Of a stretch of 52,950 nt of DNA, positions 24,546 through 33,844 are shown piece by piece. The stretch's first letter is position 1. Every line of letters begins with the position of its first letter. This stretch comes from WTJO01 sp965660165 (lineage in GTDB: Bacteria; Pseudomonadota; Alphaproteobacteria; Puniceispirillales; Puniceispirillaceae), in NCBI GenBank assembly GCA_965660165.1, contig CBFHYU010000013.1, positions 1 through 52,950 on the forward strand, written 5' to 3'. The notes beneath the pieces were generated by a model. The model made no database searches. It worked only from the letters and a program-made list of their open reading frames with translations, and had not been told where the DNA came from. The position numbers and the translations under genes are program-made.

Positions 24546-25850
24546 ATGGCAACGCAGAAACGAAAACTCAAAGAGCCATTTGGCATTGTAGATATCGGCG
24601 CAACAAAGCTTGCCTGCTTTATCTCTGAGCATGGCGGCGACGGCCAGATTCAGCTATTGGGGCAGTCTGTGCATGCTGCAGACGGCATTAAAAATGGGGA
24701 TATTTCTGATCTTGAACGCTTTCGCACGGCATTGGGTCGTACCATTGAGCTAGCAGAACAGGATGCTGGCGTTGAGATCAAAACCATAGATATTGTAACG
24801 TCATTTGGTGATCCTCATCTTAGCCACCATCATCAGTCAATCGAGCTAGGCGATAGCGCTATCACCAGAAAAGATGTGAAGCGGCTGATGATGCGCCAGA
24901 AACAAGAAGATGACACGCCGAACAGAGTTGCTGTCCAGACTGTAAATCATGATTTCATCATTGATGATAGCGTTACCGTTGAAAATCCGCTTGGCATGCA
25001 TGGCCGCACGCTAGCGATCGGTTATGGGATGCTATCATTCCAGCGCACAAGCTGGCTTAATCTGTTGTCCTCTGCCCATGTCAACCATCTTGATATTGGT
25101 GATATTCATCATTCTGCCAGCATGGCGGCACTTGCCTGTATGAATGAAGATGAACGCCAGACAGGCGCACTTCTGATAGATTTTGGTGGTAGCACCACAT
25201 CTCTTGCTGTCTATGATAAGGGCCATCTGCAATTTGCCAGCTCACTCAAAATGGGCGGCAATCATATCACCAGAGATATTGCAAAAATTCTGAGTTTAAG
25301 CAGTAGTGATGCTGAACGTGTAAAGGCACTTGATGGCTCTGCCCTGCCCTCTTTGCGCCAGATCCCGCTCACATCTGCAAGCAGCTTTCCTGAACGGGGA
25401 GATAATTTTGCCCATGCCCAATTGCTAGCGCCCCAGCCAGTTGCGCTTAATTCCCAGATTAGTCGTGAGCAACATCAGCTTCTGCCAGGCATCATTATTG
25501 CGCGGCTTGAAGAAATTCTTGAACTAATAGATGCCAAATTATTGGCTTCATCTCTTGGTTCGGCACGTCAGTATCATATTACCATCACAGGCGGTGCAAG
25601 CCAGCTTACTGGCCTTATAGATTTTCTGTCTGAATATTATGACAAGCCAATTACGCTTGGCATGCCATCAGGCGTAAATGGGCTGGATGGCCAAATAACA
25701 GGGGGCAGTTTTGCGGCCGCTATGGGGATGGCCTCATTCATCGCAAACAACCAGAATAAAGCCTTGCCCGCCCAGACTATCGTCAATGAAGCGCCAGGTC
25801 TATTGGCGCGGCTAGGGCGCTTTGGCAGATGGTTAGACACGCATTTATAG
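24546..25850 (+). CDS. ftsA: Cell division protein FtsA
   Basis: This 434-aa actin-like ATPase tethers FtsZ to the membrane. The phosphate-1 motif is VDIGATKLACFI, the phosphate-2 region is LLIDFGGSTTSLAVY, and the adenosine motif is ITGGASQLTGL. The 1C domain is at about residues 85-165. The C terminus, LARLGRFGRWLDTHL, is amphipathic and positively charged, as expected for the membrane-targeting helix. Glu residue content and length are ordinary. It is followed by a 146-nt gap that holds a 41-codon ORF before ftsZ. Confidence 0.95.
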   Translation: MATQKRKLKEPFGIVDIGATKLACFISEHGGDGQIQLLGQSVHAADGIKNGDISDLERFRTALGRTIELAEQDAGVEIKTIDIVTSFGDPHLSHHHQSIELGDSAITRKDVKRLMMRQKQEDDTPNRVAVQTVNHDFIIDDSVTVENPLGMHGRTLAIGYGMLSFQRTSWLNLLSSAHVNHLDIGDIHHSASMAALACMNEDERQTGALLIDFGGSTTSLAVYDKGHLQFASSLKMGGNHITRDIAKILSLSSSDAERVKALDGSALPSLRQIPLTSASSFPERGDNFAHAQLLAPQPVALNSQISREQHQLLPGIIIARLEEILELIDAKLLASSLGSARQYHITITGGASQLTGLIDFLSEYYDKPITLGMPSGVNGLDGQITGGSFAAAMGMASFIANNQNKALPAQTIVNEAPGLLARLGRFGRWLDTHL

Positions 25851-25874
25851 ATGTCACGAAAGGAGAAGATTGCA

Positions 25875-26000
25875 ATGCAGAGATTTTGTAATGGGGCAGA
25901 CAGGCTCTACCAGCTCAGACCCTTTTCAGCACACACAGGCGGCAATATTGCCAATTTATATAACCAGATTAACACTGAAAACACATGGAGGAAATCATGA
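25875..26000 (+). CDS. Possible 41-aa ORF between ftsA and ftsZ, overlapping the ftsZ start
   Basis: An ATG at 25875 is preceded by AAAGGAG (ending 25864) and opens a 41-codon frame ending in TGA at 25998-26000, which overlaps the ftsZ start as ATGA. The peptide (MQRFCNGADRLYQLRPFSAH at its N terminus) has no recognised family, no membrane helix and a basic, polar composition. The arrangement mirrors every other coupled junction in this cluster. It could be a leader peptide that tunes ftsZ translation, a small protein, or chance. The strong ribosome binding site and the exact overlap argue for translation. Confidence 0.4.
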   Translation: MQRFCNGADRLYQLRPFSAHTGGNIANLYNQINTENTWRKS

Positions 26001-27814
26001 CCATCAATCTTTCAGTACCCACCCAGACCACACATCAGCTTCAGCCAAGAATTACGGTTGTAGGTGTTGGTGGCGGCGGCTGTAATGCCGTTAATAATAT
26101 GATCGATGCTGGCTTACAAGGCGTTGATTTTTTGGTTGCCAATACAGATGGGCAATCTTTGAAACATTCAAAGGCTGAACGTAAAGTCCAGCTAGGCGCA
26201 CAGCTAACAGGTGGGCTTGGCGCTGGCTCAAAGCCAGAGATTGGCGAGCGGGCAGCACAAGAAAGCCTTGAGACAGTTATGTCAGAACTGTCAGATTGCA
26301 ATATGGTCTTTATTACCGCAGGTATGGGCGGCGGCACAGGCACAGGCGCTGCACCTGTCATTGCTAAAGCGACCAGAGAGCAAGGCATTCTAACAGTGGG
26401 CGTGGTCACAAAACCTTTTGAATTTGAAGGCAAGCGCCGCATGCAACAGGCTGAAGAAGGCGTAAGAGCGCTTCAGGAGGTTGTCGATACCCTTATTGTT
26501 ATCCCAAACCAGAATCTGTTTACACGTGCCAATGACCAAACACGGTTCACAGATGCATTCGGTATGGCAGATACAGTGCTTCATCAAGGGGTAAGCGGTG
26601 TTACTGACCTGATTATCAAGCCAGGTCTGATAAATCTGGATTTTGCAGATATTAAATCTGTGATGCTTGAAATGGGTAAAGCCATGATGGGTACAGGTGA
26701 AGCATCTGGCGAAAAACGCGCGCAAGAAGCAGCAGAAGCAGCGATTAACAATCCGCTTCTTGACCATAGCTCAATGCATGGCGCCTCTGCCCTGCTTATC
26801 AATATTACAGGGGGCATGGATATGACCTTGTTTGAAGTTGATGAAGCAGCCAACCGTGTAAAACAGGAAATTGATGAAGATGCTACTATCGTATTTGGTA
26901 CCGCATTTGATGAATCAATGGATGATATTATGCGGGTATCTGTTGTCGCAACAGGCATTGACGCTGACAAAATGAGAGAGCGCCCAGACAGAGGTCTATA
27001 TAGCCCTGCGATTACAGGGATACCAACCCAAATGGGTATGTCTGTGCCAGCACAATCAGCCGCTGCGCCAACCATGAGCGTTGAACCAGAGCTTCCTTCA
27101 ACTGAGGCATCTGTAGCAGATCCTGAAGCTGAGACTGATAATGCTACTGATGAGCCATCACAGCTATCTGATCACCAGCCAGAACAGCCTGAACAAATGG
27201 ATATTGAAGCTGTTGCAGAAGCCCGTACACGTCAATCTCAGCTGCGTATTGATGAAATTCAGGCTGAGACAACGGAATCAGAAGCAACACAAAGCCTCAC
27301 AGATGATGCTAATACAGATTCTGAAGCCCAAGATGCCTCAGAAATGGAAGATGAGGCTATTATGAAAGATCAGGAAGACACATCCGCAATAGCTGATAGC
27401 CAGCCTGAATTAGTGCTTGGTGGTCACAATGAGGCTAGAATAATCAGAAATGCAGGCTACACGCCTCGCTCTAGCTATAAAATTGCAGATAGCCGGCCGA
27501 TTCCTGAGACCACACCAGTACCTGTTGCCTCTCGTCCAAGCTTGATAAATCGGATTTCCAATTTATGGACAGGTTCGACTGAGCAAACACCATCAACATC
27601 AAGCCAGCCAGAAGAGGCACCTTCACGAGAAGAGCCTGTGCTGAAGCAAAGTGATGCTGTTCTGCCTCATGTTGAAGAGCCGCCAATTATGGATTTGCCA
27701 AAAGTAGATATGGTACAAACAACCATGCCTATCGAGCCTACTCAGCCTGAGGCACGCCATGATGATGACGATGATATGGATATCCCTGCCTTTCTTCGTC
27801 GTCAGGCAAACTAA
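25997..27814 (+). CDS. ftsZ: Cell division GTPase FtsZ
   Basis: This 605-aa tubulin homologue forms the division ring. The GTPase domain (about residues 15-320) contains VGVGGGGCNAVNNM, the tubulin signature GGGTGTGAAP, the T7 loop NLDFADIKSVM and the usual IDEDATIVFGTAFDE. The linker from about 340 to 585 is very long and acidic (many Glu, Asp, Ser, Gln), as in Alphaproteobacteria. The C-terminal peptide is DMDIPAFLRRQAN, which binds FtsA and other partners. I chose ATG 25997 with GGAGG 5 nt upstream (25987-25991); an in-frame ATG at 25985 overlaps that site. A strong terminator follows. Confidence 0.97.
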   Translation: MTINLSVPTQTTHQLQPRITVVGVGGGGCNAVNNMIDAGLQGVDFLVANTDGQSLKHSKAERKVQLGAQLTGGLGAGSKPEIGERAAQESLETVMSELSDCNMVFITAGMGGGTGTGAAPVIAKATREQGILTVGVVTKPFEFEGKRRMQQAEEGVRALQEVVDTLIVIPNQNLFTRANDQTRFTDAFGMADTVLHQGVSGVTDLIIKPGLINLDFADIKSVMLEMGKAMMGTGEASGEKRAQEAAEAAINNPLLDHSSMHGASALLINITGGMDMTLFEVDEAANRVKQEIDEDATIVFGTAFDESMDDIMRVSVVATGIDADKMRERPDRGLYSPAITGIPTQMGMSVPAQSAAAPTMSVEPELPSTEASVADPEAETDNATDEPSQLSDHQPEQPEQMDIEAVAEARTRQSQLRIDEIQAETTESEATQSLTDDANTDSEAQDASEMEDEAIMKDQEDTSAIADSQPELVLGGHNEARIIRNAGYTPRSSYKIADSRPIPETTPVPVASRPSLINRISNLWTGSTEQTPSTSSQPEEAPSREEPVLKQSDAVLPHVEEPPIMDLPKVDMVQTTMPIEPTQPEARHDDDDDMDIPAFLRRQAN

Positions 27815-27852
27815 ATAATGGGATCATAAGACTAATCATTTCCTCCAAAACT

Positions 27853-27882
27853 GCAGAGCTGAGATCTCAGCTCTGCTTTTTT
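27853..27882 (+). terminator. Rho-independent terminator after ftsZ
   Basis: A perfect 24-nt palindrome (12-nt arms GCAGAGCTGAGA / TCTCAGCTCTGC, 27853-27876) is followed at once by six T (27877-27882). It lies 38 nt after the ftsZ stop and closes the dcw transcription unit. In an RNA the central bases would form the loop, giving a stem of about 10 bp. Confidence 0.93.
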
Positions 27883-27979
27883 ATGGCCAACCAAGAAACC
27901 CAAAATCTTAGCAACATCAGCAAATTTAACAATTTGTAACCAAAAGTGATTTGTATTTACACCACCAGTTTTATAGGTT

Positions 27980-28007
27980 TTGTCATATATTTTTAATGAT
28001 CTATTAA
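27980..28007 (+). promoter_or_regulatory. Candidate lpxC promoter
   Basis: TTGTCA (27980-27985) and TATTAA (28002-28007) are separated by 16 bp, 72 nt before the lpxC start. The rest of the 265-nt gap after ftsZ holds the terminator and A/T-rich sequence only. The match is good but untested. Confidence 0.5.
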
Positions 28008-28079
28008 CCTCAGCCATTTATGGCGTCATCTACCTACTAAATGTCACCGTGCATTTTCAACCAAGATTGTAACCTGATT

Positions 28080-29018
28080 ATGAACTTATTTCCCCAGAAA
28101 CAAAGAACGCTAAGACAGGCTGTTGAAATTACTGGTATTGCGTTACATTCTGGCCGATTTATCAATGCTGTTATCAATCCTGCGCCTGCGAATCATGGTA
28201 TTGTGTTTGAGCGTATTGACGTTTCAGGGCGCAATAGACTTGTACCTGCCACAGTCGAAAACGCTGTGCAAAATGAGCTATGCACGCGTATTGAGAATGA
28301 AGATGGCGTGAAAGTTCAGACTATCGAGCATTTCATGGCGGCCTTTCATGGGCTGAATATTGATAATCTGCATATTGAAATTGATGGCTCGGAAATGCCA
28401 ATTCTTGATGGAAGCTCTCAGCAAATATCAGACAGGCTAAATGCTGCTGGTATTATTGAGCAGGATGCATTCAAGCAGGTATTAGTAATCACTGAAGAAA
28501 TTGAATATCGTGATGAGCATGGCGTGATGATGCGTCTTATGCCCTATGACGGTCTTGAAATTGACATCACGATTGATTTTGATGATAACGCAATCGGCAC
28601 TCAAAGATGTACCTATATCCATGAACAGGGTGGTTTTGACAATCATCTTGCGCATGCACGCACCTTCTGCTTGTTGCGTGATGTTGAGCTTATTCGGCGC
28701 TCTGGCATGGGTCAGGGTGGCTCGCTTGACAATGCAGTTGTTGTTGATGATGGCAAGGTGCTTAACCCGTCTGGCCTTCGCGGCGATGATGAATTTGTCC
28801 GTCATAAGACACTTGACTGTCTTGGCGATTTGTATTTGCTTGGCATGACCATGAAAGCCAAGCTGGTTGCAAGCCGTCCAGGTCATGCGGCCAGCGCCGC
28901 CTTGCTGAAATTGCTAAAAAGCAGGCCAGATGCGTTCAGAATTATGTCAGGCACTAGCCCTGCCAGCCTTACCCCATCATGGTCAATGCCTCAGGCGGCA
29001 GTTGCCTCACCTTCCTAA
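28080..29018 (+). CDS. lpxC: UDP-3-O-acyl-N-acetylglucosamine deacetylase LpxC
   Basis: This 312-aa zinc enzyme catalyses the committed step of lipid A synthesis. Conserved parts are QRTLRQAVEITGIALHSGR at the N terminus, the zinc ligand His in TIEHFMAAFHGLNIDN, FEIDIT-like strands, the substrate segment ARTFCLLRDVELIRRSGMGQGGSLDNAVV and HKTLDCLGDLYLLG with the second zinc His and Asp. I chose ATG 28080 because homology starts there; the upstream frame from 28041 adds 13 residues. It lies alone between the ftsZ terminator and bamD. Confidence 0.96.
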   Translation: MNLFPQKQRTLRQAVEITGIALHSGRFINAVINPAPANHGIVFERIDVSGRNRLVPATVENAVQNELCTRIENEDGVKVQTIEHFMAAFHGLNIDNLHIEIDGSEMPILDGSSQQISDRLNAAGIIEQDAFKQVLVITEEIEYRDEHGVMMRLMPYDGLEIDITIDFDDNAIGTQRCTYIHEQGGFDNHLAHARTFCLLRDVELIRRSGMGQGGSLDNAVVVDDGKVLNPSGLRGDDEFVRHKTLDCLGDLYLLGMTMKAKLVASRPGHAASAALLKLLKSRPDAFRIMSGTSPASLTPSWSMPQAAVASPS

Positions 29019-29082
29019 TCCCCTTCTGCATAAGATGATATATCTGGCTCTATCGCCTAATAGATAGCTGTTATTTTTAGCT

Positions 29083-29111
29083 TTGCATTGCGCCTTTGAT
29101 GCCGATATAGG
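29083..29111 (+). promoter_or_regulatory. Candidate bamD promoter
   Basis: TTGCAT (29083-29088) and TATAGG (29106-29111) are spaced by 17 bp in the 190-nt gap between lpxC and bamD. It could drive bamD-recN-ligA. The rest of the gap shows no clear terminator for lpxC. Confidence 0.42.
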
Positions 29112-29208
29112 CTGTTTTGTATATTGAGAAGCCATGATGCTTTGTGCTATCACCAAATAAGGGAGCGCATTATCCGTATTATGTCAGTCAGGAAGGCCAG
29201 CAACCATC

Positions 29209-30048
29209 ATGAACTCTGCGTCTGAAATAGCAAAAAAAGCATATTGCTGGTCTAAATTCTGTTGTGTCTTGCCTGCGATTTTTCTACTTTCTGCTTGCTC
29301 AGCCTCAGATGAAGATAACCAGATAGAACAGCCTGTTGACGAGCTATATAATCTGGCGCTTGATACTGCGCTTTCAGGCGACACCAAAGCTGCTGCCCCC
29401 TTATTTGAAGAGGTAGAAAGACAGCACCCCTATTCTATTTGGGCAGTGCGTGCCCAAATTATGGCGGCATGGTCATTCTATAATGATAATGATTACCCGC
29501 AAGCTGTTGCCACACTAAACCGCTTTATTGAACTTTATCCAGCAGACAGGCTAACCGAATATGCCTATTATCTGAAGGCGCTATGCTATTATGAACAGAT
29601 TGTTGATGTCGAACGTGACGCTGACATGACCTTCAAAGCCCTTGATGCGTTTGAAGAATTATTGCGCCGCTATCCTGAAAGCCAATATGCACGTGACAGC
29701 AAATTAAAAGCTGATCTGGCACGCTCACAACTTGCTGGAAAAGAAATGGCAGTAGGCCGTTTCTATCTCAAAGGCGAGCATTTTAACGCTGCCATTAAAC
29801 GTTTTGGCTCTGTGATCAAAAATTACGATCAAACAAATCAGGTGCCAGAAGCATTATACCGGCTGGTTGAATCTTATTTGTCTCTTGGTCTGACAGATGA
29901 AGCTGAGCGGGTTGCACAGGTTGCCAATTATAATTTTCCTGATTCCTATTGGACAGAACAGGTCAATCTTGTTGTTAAAAACCCTGATAGATCAGGGCCG
30001 AGAGGGCTGATAAGCTCAATCGCGGACAGAGCCCTGTCTTTATTCTAA
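29209..30048 (+). CDS. bamD: Outer-membrane assembly lipoprotein BamD
   Basis: This 279-aa lipoprotein is part of the BAM complex that inserts beta-barrel proteins into the outer membrane. It has a signal peptide with lipobox LSAC (Cys30), then TPR repeats over about residues 45-240 (LYNLALDTALSGDTKAAAPL, then AAWSFYNDNDYPQAVATLNR, then ALDAFEELLRRYPESQYA). HPYSIWAVRAQ and EYAYYLKALCYYEQI are BamD signatures. The location between lpxC and recN is common in Alphaproteobacteria. Confidence 0.95.
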   Translation: MNSASEIAKKAYCWSKFCCVLPAIFLLSACSASDEDNQIEQPVDELYNLALDTALSGDTKAAAPLFEEVERQHPYSIWAVRAQIMAAWSFYNDNDYPQAVATLNRFIELYPADRLTEYAYYLKALCYYEQIVDVERDADMTFKALDAFEELLRRYPESQYARDSKLKADLARSQLAGKEMAVGRFYLKGEHFNAAIKRFGSVIKNYDQTNQVPEALYRLVESYLSLGLTDEAERVAQVANYNFPDSYWTEQVNLVVKNPDRSGPRGLISSIADRALSLF

Positions 30049-30061
30049 GCAGGCCGCGTGC

Positions 30062-31729
30062 ATGATGCTAACCCAGCTTACCATCAAAAATATTGTACTA
30101 ATTGACAGCCTACAACTCAGCTTTGATGGCGGGCTTACAGTGCTGACGGGCGAGACAGGCGCAGGTAAATCAATCCTGCTAGATGCGCTTGGGCTGGCAT
30201 TAGGCGCTCGAGCAGATTTCGGGCTTATCCGCAAAGATGAGACCAGTGCTTCGGTTACCGCCTGTTTTAGTGTTGCTGAAGATGCTAGCTTGTGGCAGGT
30301 GCTTGAGCATACATCCATTACCCCAGCCGATGAGCTGATTCTCCGCCGCAATCTAAAATCAGATGGCAAATCACAAGCCTATATCAATGATGAGCCTGTC
30401 TCAATAGCGCTTTTGCGCCAAATCGGAGATGAGCTAATCGAAATACAAGGCCAGTTTGAAGGTCGTGGCCTGCTAGATATATCTAGATATTTGCCGCTTA
30501 TTGACAGGGCATGCCAGCATCCACGCGAATTAGAGACCCTTTCTGCGGCATGGCATGCATGGCAAGATGCAGATGAGGCCTATCACGCATTACAGCAGAA
30601 AATCCAAAAATCACGTGAAGAAGAAGCATGGCTAAGGGAATCGCTTGAACAGCTTGATGCGCTTGCACCCCAACCAGATGAAGAAGAAATGCTGGTAACA
30701 GAACGTGCGCTTCATGCGCATGCCGCAAAGCTAACTGAGGCGGTGATACAGGCAACTGCCCTGATAGCCGATGATGACGCCGCAGAAGCGCTGGCTAGCC
30801 GTGCAGAACGCATTTTGGAGAGCCATCTTGATATTGCAGGGGACAGGCTTACCCCTGCATTAGAGGCGATTCAGCGCGCCAGAATGGAATTGCAAGAGGC
30901 TGATAATGAAATGCGCGCCTTTGCAGATACGCTTGATGGGGACCCGCAAAGATTACATCAAATAGATGACAGGCTGTTTGAGCTTCGGGCTCAGGCTCGC
31001 AAACATAAAATTGATGCAGATAAGCTTGCTGAGGTGCATACAACGCTAGCTGAACAGCTTGTCCAGATAGATGACGGCGCCTCTATGCTGGCAGATTATG
31101 CACGTGATCTAGAAGATAAGTTCGCACATTATAGCCACCTTGCCAACGCCATTTCCAAGACGCGTCACGCCGCCGCCAAAGCGCTTGATATCGCTGTTAT
31201 GGCCGAATTGCCGCCGCTTAAATTAGACTCTGCCTCATTTAGAACAGACATTACCACATTAGAGCAAAGCAAATGGACTGCCTCAGGATTTGATAATGTG
31301 CGATTTGCAGCAAAAACCAATCCTGGCATGGCTGAAGACAAGATTGATAAAATTGCATCTGGAGGCGAGCTTGCCCGCTTTTTACTTGCGCTCAAAGTAG
31401 CCCTTTCGGAGAATGAGCCTGCAAAAACCCTAATTTTTGACGAGGTTGATTCAGGGGTTGGGGGCGCTGTTGCGGCCGCAGTTGGCGCACGCTTAGCACG
31501 GCTTGGACACTCTATGCAAACCCTTGTTATTACCCATTCACCGCAAGTCGCCGCTGCTGCAGATCATCATTTCCACATTGAAAAAACCAATCTTGATGAT
31601 ATGACCATCAGCAGAACAATTCAGCTAGACAGAACAGAACGTATTGAAGAGATTGCCCGCATGCTCTCAGGCGACCAGATAACGCAACAAGCACGGGCGG
31701 CGGCAATAGCACTGATCGATGGGCAATGA
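30062..31729 (+). CDS. recN: DNA repair ATPase RecN
   Basis: This 555-aa SMC-like protein acts in double-strand break repair. Walker A is GETGAGKSILLDAL (near residue 31), a central coiled-coil region spans about 160-370 (with many Glu, Ala and Lys), and the C-terminal half has the ABC signature ASGGELARFLLALK and Walker B LIFDEVDSGVGGAVA. ATG 30062 and ATG 30065 are adjacent; either could start. It sits 13 nt after bamD and 3 nt before ligA. No LexA-type box is visible ahead of it. Confidence 0.95.
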   Translation: MMLTQLTIKNIVLIDSLQLSFDGGLTVLTGETGAGKSILLDALGLALGARADFGLIRKDETSASVTACFSVAEDASLWQVLEHTSITPADELILRRNLKSDGKSQAYINDEPVSIALLRQIGDELIEIQGQFEGRGLLDISRYLPLIDRACQHPRELETLSAAWHAWQDADEAYHALQQKIQKSREEEAWLRESLEQLDALAPQPDEEEMLVTERALHAHAAKLTEAVIQATALIADDDAAEALASRAERILESHLDIAGDRLTPALEAIQRARMELQEADNEMRAFADTLDGDPQRLHQIDDRLFELRAQARKHKIDADKLAEVHTTLAEQLVQIDDGASMLADYARDLEDKFAHYSHLANAISKTRHAAAKALDIAVMAELPPLKLDSASFRTDITTLEQSKWTASGFDNVRFAAKTNPGMAEDKIDKIASGGELARFLLALKVALSENEPAKTLIFDEVDSGVGGAVAAAVGARLARLGHSMQTLVITHSPQVAAAADHHFHIEKTNLDDMTISRTIQLDRTERIEEIARMLSGDQITQQARAAAIALIDGQ

Positions 31730-31732
31730 CAA

Positions 31733-33844
31733 ATGAGCAAGCTTAGAACAGCAGATGATTTTGTCTCACCTGACAAGATAGCCAAACTATCAGATACCCA
31801 AGCTGGCGAGATATTGGCCGAACTATCCGAGCTTATCGCTGAATATGACAGGCTATATCACAGCACCCCAGAGGCAGATGAAGCGATATTGCCTGATGCG
31901 GAATATGACAGGCTAGTTCAGCTTAACATGGCGATTGAGGCAAGCTTTCCCCATCTTGTGCAGGCGCAAAGCCCGTCTACACGGGTTGGGTTTGAGCCAT
32001 CTGAACAGTTTGACAAAATAGAACATGCCTTGCCAATGCTGTCTCTTGATAATGCCTTTTCTGCCTCTGATGTAGATGAATTTGAGAAAAAGATACGGCG
32101 CGTTCTTGCCTTGCAGGATAGTGATGAGATAGCCTTTACCGCTGAGCCTAAGATAGATGGGCTATCGCTTAGTTTGCGATATGAAAACGGCACATTAGTG
32201 TCTGGCGCAACACGTGGGGATGGCACTATTGGTGAGGATATTACCACCAATGTGAAAACCATCTCTGACATTCCGCACCAACTACCTGATGCCGTTAAGG
32301 ACAAGATTATCGAAATCAGAGGCGAGGTTTATATGGCGCGTTCAGATTTTGATGCGCTAAATGCGATGCAGGCTGAAATTGGAGGCAAGCAATTTGCCAA
32401 TCCACGAAATGCGGCGGCTGGCTCATTACGTCAGAAAGACCCTGAGATCACCAAAGCCCGACCGCTTCGCTTTTTTGCCTATGCGCCAGGTTTTATGTCA
32501 GATGAAATTGTAACCAGCCATTCTGCCTTTCTTGAATTTGCCAAGCAATGCGGATTTAGCGTTAATGCGCTATCACAGACCTGCCAGTCCGTAGATGCGC
32601 TTATCACGCATTATGAGGCGATAGCGGCCACTCGAGCAACCCTTGATTATGAGATTGACGGCGTTGTCTATAAGGTTGATCGCTATGACTATCAAAGGCG
32701 GCTAGGACAGGTAAGTCGTGCCCCACGCTGGGCAATCGCACATAAGTTCCCCGCAGAACAGGCTGTCACAAAATTGCTTGGCATTGATATTCAAGTAGGC
32801 CGCACAGGCGCCTTAACCCCTGTTGCTCGGCTGGCACCTGTCAAGGTAGGCGGCGTGACAGTGTCAAACGCTACTCTGCATAATGAAGATGAAATCAGGC
32901 GTAAAGATATTCGCATTGGCGACCAGATTATATTGCAACGTGCAGGCGATGTAATACCGCAAATTGTGCGGGTGATTGAGGATGCCAGAGATGGCACCCA
33001 AACCCCCTTTATCTTTCCTGAGACCTGCCCTGTTTGCGCTCGGCCAGCAGCCCGTCCAGAAGGTGAAGCGGTCAGACGCTGTACTGGCGGATTTTCATGT
33101 GAAGCACAAGCTGTTGAACGGCTTAAACATTTTGTATCCAGAAATGCGTTTGATATTGATGGGCTTGGAGACAAACAGATTGAGCAATTCTATCAACGTG
33201 GTTGGGTAAAGCGGCCATCTGATATTTTCCGTCTGCCCCAAATGCGTGAGGACATTGCGGCGCTTGCTGGCATGGGTGATAAATCGGCTGATAATTTGAT
33301 AACTGCCATTAACCAGCGCACACAGATTGAACTGTCACGGTTTATTTTTGCACTTGGAATTAGGCAAATTGGCGAGGCCACCGCAAAATTGCTAGCCTTC
33401 CAATACCCCGATATTACAAGCCTGCTACAGCTTGGCATTGAAGGCAAAGACAAAACAGCTGATGCCTATCTTGAGCTTATCAATATTGACCAGATAGGCA
33501 GTCTGGTTGCCTCAGACCTGCTTAGTTTTCTGGCAGATGATGAAAATATTGCTGAATTGAAGCGGCTTGATGAGATGTTGACCCTTGAGCCACCACAAGC
33601 GCCGCAGCAAAACAGCCCGCTTTCAGGTAAAATAATTGTCTTTACAGGCACATTACAGCAGATGTCCCGAAATGAAGCGAAAGCACAGGCAGAACGGCTT
33701 GGCGCGCGGGTATCAGGCTCGGTATCCTCAAAGACTGATTTTGTAGTAGCAGGCGCTGATGCTGGCTCAAAAGCAGCCAAAGCAGAAGCGCTAGGGTTGC
33801 GTATCCTTAGCGAAGCAGAATATCAAGAAATGATTACAGCCTAG
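31733..33844 (+). CDS. ligA: NAD-dependent DNA ligase LigA
   Basis: This 703-aa ligase seals nicks in replication and repair. It has the Ia domain, the adenylation domain with AEPKIDGLSLSLRY (Lys140, the adenylated lysine), the OB fold (VGRTGALTPVARL), a four-Cys zinc finger (CPVCARP and C-x(5)-C), helix-hairpin-helix motifs (ALAGMGDKSADNLI) and a C-terminal BRCT domain (about 625-700, GKIIVFTGTLQQMSR). It is 3 nt after recN and overlaps the pepP stop by 11 nt tail to tail. Confidence 0.97.
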   Translation: MSKLRTADDFVSPDKIAKLSDTQAGEILAELSELIAEYDRLYHSTPEADEAILPDAEYDRLVQLNMAIEASFPHLVQAQSPSTRVGFEPSEQFDKIEHALPMLSLDNAFSASDVDEFEKKIRRVLALQDSDEIAFTAEPKIDGLSLSLRYENGTLVSGATRGDGTIGEDITTNVKTISDIPHQLPDAVKDKIIEIRGEVYMARSDFDALNAMQAEIGGKQFANPRNAAAGSLRQKDPEITKARPLRFFAYAPGFMSDEIVTSHSAFLEFAKQCGFSVNALSQTCQSVDALITHYEAIAATRATLDYEIDGVVYKVDRYDYQRRLGQVSRAPRWAIAHKFPAEQAVTKLLGIDIQVGRTGALTPVARLAPVKVGGVTVSNATLHNEDEIRRKDIRIGDQIILQRAGDVIPQIVRVIEDARDGTQTPFIFPETCPVCARPAARPEGEAVRRCTGGFSCEAQAVERLKHFVSRNAFDIDGLGDKQIEQFYQRGWVKRPSDIFRLPQMREDIAALAGMGDKSADNLITAINQRTQIELSRFIFALGIRQIGEATAKLLAFQYPDITSLLQLGIEGKDKTADAYLELINIDQIGSLVASDLLSFLADDENIAELKRLDEMLTLEPPQAPQQNSPLSGKIIVFTGTLQQMSRNEAKAQAERLGARVSGSVSSKTDFVVAGADAGSKAAKAEALGLRILSEAEYQEMITA

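Noticed and set aside
25870..26085. Longer 71-codon frame across the ftsZ start
   Set aside because: It needs a non-ATG start, overlaps the ftsZ coding region deeply, and the 41-codon ORF in another frame has the ribosome binding site.
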